Virus record (IMG/VR): IMGVR_UViG_3300042507_000342
Location: 1-31,191 of that record
Direction: 5' to 3' (one strand)
Source of the DNA: a virus
DNA length: 31,191 bases
Within the stretch, counting starts at the first letter, position 1, and every line of letters starts with the position of its first letter. The notes beneath the pieces are model-generated. The model worked only from the letters and a program-made list of their open reading frames with translations, was not told the DNA's origin and made no database searches. This document shows, piece after piece, positions 1 to 6,228 of the stretch. The position numbers and the translations under genes were made by a program.

Positions 1-127
1 GCATGGATTCCAGGCAAGTGATTACTTGACAGATCAAGGACTTCCCCCAGCGTCTGCCTGACATTAACACCTTGAACCTTGCTTTTGAACTTAAGACCTT
101 CGCTTGGTTAGTGTGTGGTCTAGGAAG
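1..127. repeat. Terminal direct repeat, left copy (contig closure)
   Basis: Bases 1-127 are identical to 31065-31191. The exact length of 127 equals a common maximum assembler k-mer, so the repeat most likely shows that a circular (or circularly permuted) genome was assembled and cut inside terL. Joining 31191 to 128 keeps the terL frame open, which supports real contiguity. Confidence 0.95.
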
Positions 128-145
128 TGTGATCTTCGTTTGCAA
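1..145 (-). CDS. terL: Terminase large subunit, 5' end (continues at 31191)
   Basis: This is the amino-terminal part of the packaging ATPase/nuclease, cut off by the contig ends. Reading the minus strand from 145 across the junction gives an open frame into the Walker A region at 31126-31104. The in-frame stop is at 152-154 and no ATG lies between it and the ATG immediately before the Walker A motif. The best start is therefore TTG at 145-143, giving MQTKITLPRPH and about 390 aa in total. The start overlaps the end of terS by 26 bases, as expected for coupled terminase genes. Bases 1-127 are counted twice in the window because they repeat at the right end. The TTG start is inference; a start at the later ATG (31128) would cut into the ATPase fold and is less likely. 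Confidence 0.8.
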   Translation of the reverse strand, partial: MQTKITLPRPHTNQAKVLSSKARFKVLMSGRRWGKSLICQVITCLESM

Positions 146-563
146 AGCTGATTATTACTTCTTGTTTTTCTTCGTTCTTAGCTCGATCCGTCCACCCTAA
201 AAGATTCTTAGCGTAGAAGATACCCTTTCCTTCATTGGCTACAATATCGGCCGCTAGAGCGCGAAACATTTCGTCTATCTCTTTGACCTCCTTGTGCAAA
301 GGATGCTCTGATTTAGCTAGTACATTGTACCAATTAGAGCGCTTGTAAAATTCTGCACCTTGTCTAGGTAGCCATATCAAAAGAAAGTAGCTAATAGTCG
401 GCAGGTGTCGCTCTCTAATGATACGAACTCCTGCACCAGTTGCGACTTCCTTAGTAGAATCTAGGCAATAGTCGATATATTTATTCGCCCACTCCATGAT
501 TAAATCAGAATCCCTGATCTTCTCGACTGGCTTCTTAGCTTTCACTGGTTTTTTCTCTTTCAT
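120..563 (-). CDS. terS: Terminase small subunit-like protein
   Basis: A protein of about 147 aa that probably recognises phage DNA and recruits TerL for packaging. The basic Lys/Pro-rich N-terminus is followed by a helical body (RIIRERHLPTISYFLLIWLP) resembling the helix-turn-helix part of small terminases. A conserved C-terminal section near GIFYAKNLLGW comes last. I chose the ATG at 563 because it overlaps the upstream methyltransferase stop as ATGA; an ATG at 584 would add seven residues. Its 3' end overlaps the terL start. Assignment rests on position directly before terL, length and general character, not on a decisive motif. Confidence 0.7.
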   Translation of the reverse strand: MKEKKPVKAKKPVEKIRDSDLIMEWANKYIDYCLDSTKEVATGAGVRIIRERHLPTISYFLLIWLPRQGAEFYKRSNWYNVLAKSEHPLHKEVKEIDEMFRALAADIVANEGKGIFYAKNLLGWTDRAKNEEKQEVIISFANEDHTS

Positions 564-1096
564 TTCTTGAATAATAAACTCCAATCTGTAGGTATTGTCA
601 GGCGTTTTTCTAAGCTATATCCATATTCTGCCATAAATTCGATCCATTGATCAGTCGATTTTATGTTGATGTGCCCCCACCATGCATCGAACTCTAGTGT
701 GGTTGTGTAAGGAGTCGATGAAAGTAGCAGATATTTAGCCTCGATGTTCTCTAAATAGTCATTAATCTGCTCATCTGTTAGGTGTTCAAACACCTCGATC
801 GTCACAATTAGATCGCATTGGTTTGGATAATTCTTTAAACCGTGCAATAATTGCCCCCTCTTTTTAGCAAAAGCTTTGTGATACCTATTTGGCTCAATGC
901 CGTAATACTTTATTTTGAGCTTCGATAAGCATTCGCCTAGCGTTCCCATTCCTGCCCCAATCTCGATGACGCTCTTAGGATCGTATTGCTCAATGATTTC
1001 AGCCGTAGACTTCATGAGATTCCAGTATTCAGGATTCTCAGGAGTTACTCCTATGCTGATTTCATGATCAAAAAACTCTTTAGCCGTTGCTTGCAT
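560..1096 (-). CDS. Class I SAM-dependent methyltransferase
   Basis: A 178-aa Rossmann-fold methyltransferase. Motif I is VIEIGAGMGTLGE (residues 43-55). The acidic residue closing strand 2 is E68 in YYGIEPN, and the strand-4 motif is DLIVTIEVFEHL (95-106). The latter resembles small-molecule or UbiE/UbiG-type methyltransferases more than DNA methylases: there is no DPPY or PC motif. The substrate cannot be told from sequence. It overlaps its upstream neighbour (1080-1511) by 17 bases and touches terS by an ATGA overlap, so it is translationally coupled to the packaging genes. With the glycosyltransferase two genes upstream it may modify a virion protein or a glycan; this is inference. Confidence 0.85.
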   Translation of the reverse strand: MQATAKEFFDHEISIGVTPENPEYWNLMKSTAEIIEQYDPKSVIEIGAGMGTLGECLSKLKIKYYGIEPNRYHKAFAKKRGQLLHGLKNYPNQCDLIVTIEVFEHLTDEQINDYLENIEAKYLLLSSTPYTTTLEFDAWWGHINIKSTDQWIEFMAEYGYSLEKRLTIPTDWSLLFKK

Positions 1097-1511
1097 TATC
1101 TATCTGTTCTAATTTTCTAATCGCCCACTCTATCCCTTCTGTTCCTCCCCAGGCATCCCACATTAAACCACCACAGCCTTCGCCATAGGGAACGTCTTTG
1201 TTCTGCTGGTGTCTTTTGAAGCTTGCCATTCTTGCAATAGTATCGCGTGATATTGGCTCCTTGTTAGCTAGCTGATTAGCACGAATTTTTCCTACCGGAG
1301 TTCCGCAGGATCCCCAGCCATTTTCCTCAGCGTACTTAAGTGCGCGCTTGGCGTTGTTAGTCGCGCTCTCTGGATAGTCATTAAACGATTCAGCAAAAGC
1401 GCCACCGGCTAGAATAGCCTGATAGACTTCGATTGCTTTCTCTTCAGTATCGTAGATGCAAGCACCTGATCCTATTCTGTATTTTGAATTACTGCATTTA
1501 ATGACCGGCAT
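1080..1511 (-). CDS. Conserved phage protein of unknown function
   Basis: 143 aa. The N-terminus (KCSNSKYRIGSGACIYDTEEKA) looks like a short compact module seen at the ends of phage structural proteins. The second part (about residues 43-140) carries several Gly/Trp/Cys-rich blocks: NGWGSCGTPVGKIRANQLA, ISRDTIARMASFKRH and CGGLMWDAWGGTEGIEWA. I recognise these blocks as a recurrent domain in phage prohead-protease or head proteins, but I cannot assign a function. Two cysteines (in WGSCGT and EGCGG) could bind metal or form a disulphide. It starts two bases before the glycosyltransferase stop region and overlaps the methyltransferase, so it belongs to the same unit. Confidence 0.7.
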   Translation of the reverse strand: MPVIKCSNSKYRIGSGACIYDTEEKAIEVYQAILAGGAFAESFNDYPESATNNAKRALKYAEENGWGSCGTPVGKIRANQLANKEPISRDTIARMASFKRHQQNKDVPYGEGCGGLMWDAWGGTEGIEWAIRKLEQIDNASNG

Positions 1512-1512
1512 A

Positions 1513-2535
1513 TTATTCGATTAGTTTACTATAAATAGCGAAGCGCTGAGTATTAATTTTAAAAATATCGTAATGCTCTCGGACATACTCCCCATTACGA
1601 TAGCCAAAGTCATCGCGCATCTGCTTACTGAATGCCATTCGTTTAATGTCACGCTCCCAGTTATCCACTTCGAAGATCGTCGGAATGTCATCATAAGGTG
1701 CGCGCTTGTAGGTTAGGATAGGAATGTTCTTCGCCCCTGCTTCTAGTGCCTTTAGGTTTGATTTAAGTCTGTTGAATTTGTTATCCAATAATGGAACCAA
1801 AAGCATGTCAGCCTCAAGGTAGAAATTCATGTAAAGATCCACCGGCAAGGATTCAATGATTTTATATTCAAGCTTCTCATTAGCAGTGTATAGATTTCCC
1901 ATCTGATTCCAGTGCCATTTATTAAACTCATTCCAACCGCACAGAAGCATCCTAGTATTTTCTCTAAATACCCTAGACTTTGCTAGCTCCTCAATCGGTC
2001 TCTTTAATTGCTGAATGTCTGGATAGTGAGTGATCGATCCGGTGTGAGCTATTGTCACTCTGTCATTCTCCTTCTTGATTGCTGTGAATTGGTCCTTGTC
2101 AAATGGCAGGCCGTTAGGCAGGATTTCACAGTTTTTATTAATTTGGATTATTTCTAAATAAAGTCGATTGTGTGTCGTGGTTACTAGGTCAGCGTATCGG
2201 ATGTAATCCTTTATAATCCTAGTGATCCCAAGGCGTCTATAGGTTGCAGCGCTTAGGTGCTTATCGAATAGACTCCAATAATCGTCAATGTCTACCACCA
2301 ATTTAAAGCCAAACTTCTGGCGCCATTCTAGAAGCTGAAGCAAAGGCGTGGATTCTAGGAACCGATTAACCACTACCACATTAAAATTCTTTTCTTTCAA
2401 TAGGTCCTCTGTAATCGTGTCAGTGATCAGGCAGTATTCCTTTTCCATGATCGACAAAGGAAGCGCCAGTCTGTGGTAGGTTACGCCACTATTTTGACTT
2501 CCTACCGCGAGGATTCTTAGCTTGGATTTTGTCAT
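1513..2535 (-). CDS. GT-B type glycosyltransferase
   Basis: A 340-aa protein of two Rossmann-like halves. The N-terminal acceptor half has the opening strand ILAVGSQNSGVTYHRLALP and the strand LVVDIDDYW (residues about 80-88). The C-terminal half has VTIAHTGSITHYPDI and the donor-binding region around NLKALEAGAKNIPILTY, typical of GT4/GT1-like enzymes. It probably transfers a sugar from a nucleotide donor. The target, whether phage DNA, virion protein or host surface glycan, is not visible. Its ATG is preceded by a double AACCAAAC element and overlaps the upstream 101-aa gene by 47 bases. No signal peptide or membrane segment is apparent, so it should act in the cytoplasm. Confidence 0.85.
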   Translation of the reverse strand: MTKSKLRILAVGSQNSGVTYHRLALPLSIMEKEYCLITDTITEDLLKEKNFNVVVVNRFLESTPLLQLLEWRQKFGFKLVVDIDDYWSLFDKHLSAATYRRLGITRIIKDYIRYADLVTTTHNRLYLEIIQINKNCEILPNGLPFDKDQFTAIKKENDRVTIAHTGSITHYPDIQQLKRPIEELAKSRVFRENTRMLLCGWNEFNKWHWNQMGNLYTANEKLEYKIIESLPVDLYMNFYLEADMLLVPLLDNKFNRLKSNLKALEAGAKNIPILTYKRAPYDDIPTIFEVDNWERDIKRMAFSKQMRDDFGYRNGEYVREHYDIFKINTQRFAIYSKLIE

Positions 2536-2794
2536 TTGTTTGGTTAGTTTGGTTTACTGCCTCCGCTTGCTTAGCTGAGATGACATTCTCATAGTGATGC
2601 TTTAATCTCTTAAGCATATCAAAGACACAAGCGCCACAGAAAGCGTTTAAGTGAAATCCAGCGTCTAGTGATCTCTGATATATTCGTGTGTACTCATCAA
2701 GTATTCCGTGCTCCAAATTTCTAGTATAACCTAGTGCTACTGTTTCGAAGTTGATGATATTGTCTTGGATGAATTTGATATCTTGGTCTGTCAT
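2489..2794 (-). CDS. Small hypothetical protein with a CxxC motif
   Basis: 101 aa from the ATG at 2794, which overlaps the upstream stop as TAATG. An upstream in-frame start at 2830 is less likely. The helical protein contains FCGACVFDMLKRLKHHYENV, a CxxC followed by an amphipathic helix, and ends in a basic tail (PRGRKSK). I do not recognise a family function. The 3' end overlaps the glycosyltransferase start by 47 bases, an unusually long overlap for this genome. Confidence 0.7.
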   Translation of the reverse strand: MTDQDIKFIQDNIINFETVALGYTRNLEHGILDEYTRIYQRSLDAGFHLNAFCGACVFDMLKRLKHHYENVISAKQAEAVNQTNQTNDKIQAKNPRGRKSK

Positions 2795-3033
2795 TATAAT
2801 TTCATTAATAGTCTGTAAATAATGGCGCACTTCACACCTGCCCCGAACGTGATAGCTATAACCTCACAGAGTTCCACTGGCGCCCAGATCAATGCTAGCG
2901 CAGTCCAGAATCCTAGACATGGCGCGCAGTTGAATGGCTTAAAGTTTAGGCTGAGGCTGTGGTGCAGATTGTTCATCTGGAAGAACGTGACAAAAGCGAC
3001 AGAGGCTAATAGCTGTATCATTAGTCCATCCAT
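2794..3033 (-). CDS. Small membrane protein
   Basis: 79 aa with two hydrophobic stretches. The first, LLASVAFVTFF, is near the N-terminus, and the second runs through FWTALALIWAPVELCEVIAITFGAG. Between them is the motif NCAPCLGFW, a CxxC next to a Gly-Phe-Trp. Such Cys-plus-aromatic signatures occur in small phage/bacterial membrane proteins of the DUF1360 kind, but I hold that only loosely. It probably sits in the inner membrane. The start overlaps the tiny gene at 3021-3137 and the stop is coupled (TAATG) to the next gene. Confidence 0.65.
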   Translation of the reverse strand: MDGLMIQLLASVAFVTFFQMNNLHHSLSLNFKPFNCAPCLGFWTALALIWAPVELCEVIAITFGAGVKCAIIYRLLMKL

Positions 3034-3137
3034 TTGCCATGATTGAACAAATGCCAGGTTCTATGTTTTAGAACCTCAATAATTAAGGAGAACAAAGAAT
3101 CTGCTTCGTACTCTCCAGCTTCTACGATTAACTTCAT
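3021..3137 (-). CDS. Tiny hypothetical protein, 38 aa
   Basis: It starts MKLIVEAGEYEADSLFS and ends with GKWMD. The ATG at 3137 overlaps the preceding stop as ATGA, and the stop at 3021 overlaps the next start by 13 bases. It therefore fills the only gap between 3033 and 3134 in the same tight pattern as its neighbours. No domain is recognisable. Support is positional. Confidence 0.6.
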   Translation of the reverse strand: MKLIVEAGEYEADSLFSLIIEVLKHRTWHLFNHGKWMD

Positions 3138-3325
3138 ACGATTTCAATTTTGTAGAGGGCTTCTTGCACCTCCAGGTGATAGCACTTATCGTCCATCCTT
3201 TGGTGATATTCGATAAACTTTGTACAGATATACAGAGCGCACTCTCGCGCCATTAGTTTTGATCCGGTAAAGTAAAGGCAATTATTAAATAAATCCTTTG
3301 CAAATTCGTCAGGCTTCTTATTCAT
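3134..3325 (-). CDS. Small helical protein, dispersed member of the 8.6-9.5 kb paralogue family
   Basis: 63 aa. The layout is an N-terminal Lys-rich start, ADxLF-like helix, central Cys/Ala helix (ARECALYICTKFI), acidic patch RMDDK and final helix HLEVQEALYKI. It matches the pattern of the four tandem genes at 8648-9472 (A..L..F, then central Ala/Cys-rich helix, then YW.EV). The usual YW is replaced by YH here. Function unknown. It overlaps the sigma-like gene by 8 bases. Confidence 0.65.
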   Translation of the reverse strand: MNKKPDEFAKDLFNNCLYFTGSKLMARECALYICTKFIEYHQRMDDKCYHLEVQEALYKIEIV

Positions 3326-3821
3326 CCTTGAGTTTCTTTTTGATTAAAGCGATAGTTTTAACGATCGACGGATACGGTATCTTTGTTTTTCTGTGGACGT
3401 CCATCTGATTAAATCCTGATTCAACGTATTGATCCAGAAGTCTGTCCTCATACCAGCACAGCGTCTTCCTTTTACTATCTAGCAAATCAAAGAGAATCTC
3501 CTTCTGGTCCTTCGAGTTGTCAATGTGATCCTCTAGGTTTTCGATCTCCTCAATCGACTCGAACTTAGCTCTGAAGTTTCTGAAGAATGGCTGATTCATC
3601 CCGGTGCTTCTGATCATGTTTAACATGGCTCTGACCAGGTAAAACTTCAGCGCGTTATTCTCGTGAAGGTTCCAGAATTTCTCATCGCTTAGAGTGCAAA
3701 GTGAGATAAACATCTCTTGCCTAAGATCGTCGCGGAGGCTAGCCGGTTGCATCTTGCGAAGCGCCTGGCTTATATCCTTGGAAAGGTAAAGCTCCTCGAT
3801 TATCTCGTTTCTGCTCTTCAC
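3318..3821 (-). CDS. Sigma-70-like transcription factor (putative)
   Basis: 167 aa. Residues about 30-85 (DDLRQEMFISLC, FWNLHENNALKFYLVRAMLNM) resemble sigma region 2 with its DLxQE start. Residues about 120-167 (LDQYVESGFNQMDVHRKTKI and the basic end ALIKKKLKDE) look like a region-4 helix-turn-helix. It could direct the host RNA polymerase to late phage promoters. It lies upstream of the packaging and structural genes in transcription order, which fits such a role. Similarity is to the small phage sigma-like proteins annotated in Bacteroidota phages. A degenerate HTH protein without sigma activity is the alternative. Confidence 0.55.
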   Translation of the reverse strand: MKSRNEIIEELYLSKDISQALRKMQPASLRDDLRQEMFISLCTLSDEKFWNLHENNALKFYLVRAMLNMIRSTGMNQPFFRNFRAKFESIEEIENLEDHIDNSKDQKEILFDLLDSKRKTLCWYEDRLLDQYVESGFNQMDVHRKTKIPYPSIVKTIALIKKKLKDE

Positions 3822-4090
3822 TATAAATCTTCTGGTAGATTAGCGATGTAAGCTTCGACTTCCTTGACGATTCGCTTTGTATTCTCGATTTCGAATTTCA
3901 AGTATTCCATTGCTTTCTCTAGGTCCTTAAGGCGATCATCTTTCTTGCCTGCTCTTAAGACATATTTTACGACGTTACCTAGGGAGAACCCAAGCCCAAA
4001 AGCCTCGATCACATCGATCGCCTGGAGTCCTCCCTTTCCTTGATAGTGATCAGGCTTGACCACTTGTTCAGCGTTACTATTCATTTTCAT
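3821..4090 (-). CDS. DUF3310 family protein
   Basis: 89 aa with the DUF3310 hallmark: KPDHYQGKGGLQAIDVIEAF, then LGNVVKYVLRAGKKD, then LKDLEKAMEYLKFEIE. The family is common in phages and sometimes described as nucleotide-kinase-like; its biochemical role is not established. The ATG at 4090 follows an AACCAAAC element (ATAACCAAACAAA before ATG). The stop shares bases with the sigma-like gene start. Confidence 0.85.
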   Translation of the reverse strand: MKMNSNAEQVVKPDHYQGKGGLQAIDVIEAFGLGFSLGNVVKYVLRAGKKDDRLKDLEKAMEYLKFEIENTKRIVKEVEAYIANLPEDL

Positions 4091-4124
4091 TTTGTTTGGT
4101 TATGCAAAGCTTAAAAAATCTTTT

Positions 4125-4469
4125 TTAAAATTCCAAATTTACACCGTAGTTTTTTAGTAATATATTCAGCTGAGTGTTAAGCCCTTCGCTCTTAGTCTCT
4201 GTCATTTCAGTCATCTCCATGCCTAAGCGGAAGAACAACAGCATGAGCTTGCCGGCATCCAAGTACTGATCAGTGACCTCTCCAGTCGGATCGCCCTTGT
4301 AGATCTCCTGCTCTAGCTTGAGCAGTTCATCCAGTACGCTATTGGATTTCATCTTAAGCGATTGGCGATTAAATATCGAAGGACGAAAGTCTGCCTCGAT
4401 GTGATCAATCAGCGCGTTGATTAGTCCAGCGTAGATTATGATCGTTTCTTTTTCTTTTAGCTTTTTCAT
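4125..4469 (-). CDS. Hypothetical helical protein
   Basis: 114 aa, mostly helical. It has a Lys-rich N-terminus, the segment IIIYAGLINALIDHIEADFRP, and a later hydrophobic helix GKLMLLFFRLGMEM. No recognised domain. The ATG at 4469 overlaps the previous stop (ATGA). A 34-base gap after the stop holds an AT palindrome (TTAAAAAA-TC-TTTTTTAA) in front of the DUF3310 gene. Confidence 0.65.
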   Translation of the reverse strand: MKKLKEKETIIIYAGLINALIDHIEADFRPSIFNRQSLKMKSNSVLDELLKLEQEIYKGDPTGEVTDQYLDAGKLMLLFFRLGMEMTEMTETKSEGLNTQLNILLKNYGVNLEF

Positions 4470-4618
4470 GAGTTAAATAGTTTTAGAAATTCTAGTAAAA
4501 AAGGATTGTCTTTCATTGTGTATAATTGACACTCTGTCAAAGTACCTTGAAATAAAACAGATTCTTCTGTTTCGTTTACCACCTGGTAAGTTTCATTTTT
4601 TAGATGTATTATTTTCAT
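4466..4618 (-). CDS. Tiny hypothetical protein, 50 aa
   Basis: It reads MKIIHLKNETYQVVNE and ends FLKLFNS. Both ends are coupled: its ATG (4618) overlaps the stop of the upstream gene, and its stop (4466-4468) overlaps the next ATG, each as ATGA. That double coupling is strong support despite the short length. No domain is recognised. It fills what would otherwise be a 145-base gap. Confidence 0.7.
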   Translation of the reverse strand: MKIIHLKNETYQVVNETEESVLFQGTLTECQLYTMKDNPFLLEFLKLFNS

Positions 4619-4857
4619 TTGTTTTTATTTAGATAGTCCTTTATTCTTTTGGTCCTCAGGAACGCTGCTCTTCGCTCCGCCCCGTGGTTGTTTAAAATTC
4701 TCAATAGATTGATTCTAAGCGAATGATTTACGTCACTGATACGAACACCAGGCAATAGGATAGATCGTGTCTCTCGTGTCAATTCTGACTCGATCCAAGC
4801 GATGCACTGCTTATAATTGTCCGGCAGATTTTTATTAGTGTCCAAATTTTTGCTCAT
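4615..4857 (-). CDS. Hypothetical protein
   Basis: 80 aa from the ATG at 4857 (MSKNLDTNK); the longer frame to 4884 has a less likely start. Basic and helical, with CIAWIESELTRETRSILLPG and a Lys-rich C-terminus. No recognised family. It overlaps the upstream gene by 23 bases. Confidence 0.6.
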   Translation of the reverse strand: MSKNLDTNKNLPDNYKQCIAWIESELTRETRSILLPGVRISDVNHSLRINLLRILNNHGAERRAAFLRTKRIKDYLNKNK

Positions 4858-5047
4858 AGTATTCTTCGGCGTTATCGTGAGCAAGTATCTGATAGTCTAA
4901 GTATCCATAATTATAAGCATCAATTATCTGCTCCTTTTCCATTTGTTTGGCTTTTTCAATCATAAAATGTATGCCTCCAATTTCGTGTGGAAAATATTCT
5001 CCTATTTCTTCAATTAGCCATTGTACTGCTGTTTGTTTATTTTTCAT
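4835..5047 (-). CDS. Small conserved phage protein
   Basis: 70 aa, starting MKNKQTAVQWLIEE, followed by an acidic helical body ending EEYYEQKFGH. This N-terminal pattern recurs in short Bacteroidota phage proteins of unknown role. I use the ATG at 5047, directly after the rusA stop (TAA-A-ATG); a start at 5059 would overlap rusA by 11 bases. Confidence 0.65.
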   Translation of the reverse strand: MKNKQTAVQWLIEEIGEYFPHEIGGIHFMIEKAKQMEKEQIIDAYNYGYLDYQILAHDNAEEYYEQKFGH

Positions 5048-5048
5048 T

Positions 5049-5396
5049 TTATTTTTCATTTATTTTTTTTATCTCAAACTCAATTCTAGGATCCATCTTA
5101 TCGATGTGCTTTCTCATGACCAGCACAGAGCACAGTCGATCGTTTTGAATCATGCCACAATTCTGGAGGCAGTCCAGGATTACCTTTGCCGAATTGTCCA
5201 GGTCAGATCGATTAGACTGGAAGTATACATCAATCCAGATTTCAAATGGAACGCTAATCGTTTCGCCTTTGTGCTTTCTAATCTGCCACTCAAAGCTCAC
5301 TTCGTAGCTCTTAAGATCGACAGTCTTATAAAGGCGATTGCCTCCTATTCGGTATCCGTTTGACTTGCTAGGCACCTGGCCTTTTATAGTTATCAT
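5049..5396 (-). CDS. rusA: RusA-like Holliday junction resolvase
   Basis: 115 aa from MITIKGQVPSKSN at 5396; the extra upstream residues in the frame lack similarity and overlap the previous gene. The RusA signature is present: RSDLDNSAKVILDCL (residues 63-77) and the following NDR (85-87). The acidic residues D65, D67, D75 and D86 are candidates for metal binding. It should cut branched DNA made during replication or recombination, clearing it before packaging. It sits with helicase and initiator genes, consistent with that. Confidence 0.85.
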   Translation of the reverse strand: MITIKGQVPSKSNGYRIGGNRLYKTVDLKSYEVSFEWQIRKHKGETISVPFEIWIDVYFQSNRSDLDNSAKVILDCLQNCGMIQNDRLCSVLVMRKHIDKMDPRIEFEIKKINEK

Positions 5397-5406
5397 TTTA
5401 TTTTTT

Positions 5407-6225
5407 TTAGTCTGTGCAAAATCCTGCTTGACATCCTGATCCGGTTCCAAAATGGAAATCCATCTGCAAGCCTATCTCCTTAAATTGGAAGTAGGTGCCT
5501 TCTTTTTTCCACTTCTTTGTTTTGGATTCCTGCTCAGCGAACCACTGCATCTTCTCAGGCTCTAAATCCCAGTTTTTTCTAAGCTGTTGCATTGGTTTGT
5601 GAAAGCATCCTACACAGTTGGAGTCTGCTGGAAAAATCAAAGGAGTTGAATCTGCCCACTTCTTAACATCGTAGTGAGTGATTCTATTTTCAATCAAAGG
5701 GAAATAACCTTCTCGCCATTCTATTTCATCCCATTTATTCCTTCCGTTTGCAGATTGTCCTACGATTCCCTTAAATGTAGTAGATAAGCGATCAGCTCTT
5801 TCCATCTCATCGTATCTAAACCCGATACCCATCTTAACCTTCTCGTTTATATTCTTAAACCACCAATCCCAAATCGGTCTCATCTTCATCTCGGTAGTGC
5901 AAAATCTCCATTGCTGATTAGGCAATCCTTTGCCTCCAGTTGCTTTGCGATTAACCTGCTCAAATGTTCTTCCGGTTACCCAGATTATCTCTTGCCCGAT
6001 TAATTGTTCTAAATCAATAACCGCCTTTAGCGTAATATCTGATTCAGCTGTCGCAATAAACTCCTGACCGATTTTATCTGAAATAAACTGAACTAGCTTT
6101 TCATCTTTAGGAGTGCATCTTCTGTCCTCGATTCTAACCAATGAGAAGATATTGTAATCGGCAGGAAAGTGCTTTGCTAGATAGCTTGATGTTTTGCCTC
6201 CGCTTAGTGAGTTTATTGTTTTCAT
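5407..6225 (-). CDS. PAPS-reductase-like / adenine-nucleotide alpha-hydrolase (PP-loop) protein
   Basis: 272 aa. The PP-loop SLSGGKTSS is at residues 6-14 and binds the ATP/adenylate phosphate. The family-like motif WRFCTTEMK is at 106-114 (C109). Two further Cys pairs follow, DSNCVGCFHKP (C204, C207) and GSGCQAGFC (C265, C270), which could hold zinc or an Fe-S cluster. The family includes PAPS reductases, DndC of DNA phosphorothioation and tRNA thiolases. I see no DndD/E or other phosphorothioation partner, so the substrate is open. It lies between dnaB and rusA, a place shared with DNA-handling genes. Confidence 0.8.
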   Translation of the reverse strand: MKTINSLSGGKTSSYLAKHFPADYNIFSLVRIEDRRCTPKDEKLVQFISDKIGQEFIATAESDITLKAVIDLEQLIGQEIIWVTGRTFEQVNRKATGGKGLPNQQWRFCTTEMKMRPIWDWWFKNINEKVKMGIGFRYDEMERADRLSTTFKGIVGQSANGRNKWDEIEWREGYFPLIENRITHYDVKKWADSTPLIFPADSNCVGCFHKPMQQLRKNWDLEPEKMQWFAEQESKTKKWKKEGTYFQFKEIGLQMDFHFGTGSGCQAGFCTD

Positions 6226-6228
6226 TAG

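Noticed and set aside
1-127. 127-bp terminal repeat as a biological direct terminal repeat
   Set aside because: The length equals a standard assembler k-mer and the repeat sits inside terL, so a closure artefact is the simpler reading.
4091-4124. TTAAAAAA-TC-TTTTTTAA as a terminator
   Set aside because: Only A/T pairs and no following T-run beyond the stem; too weak to call.
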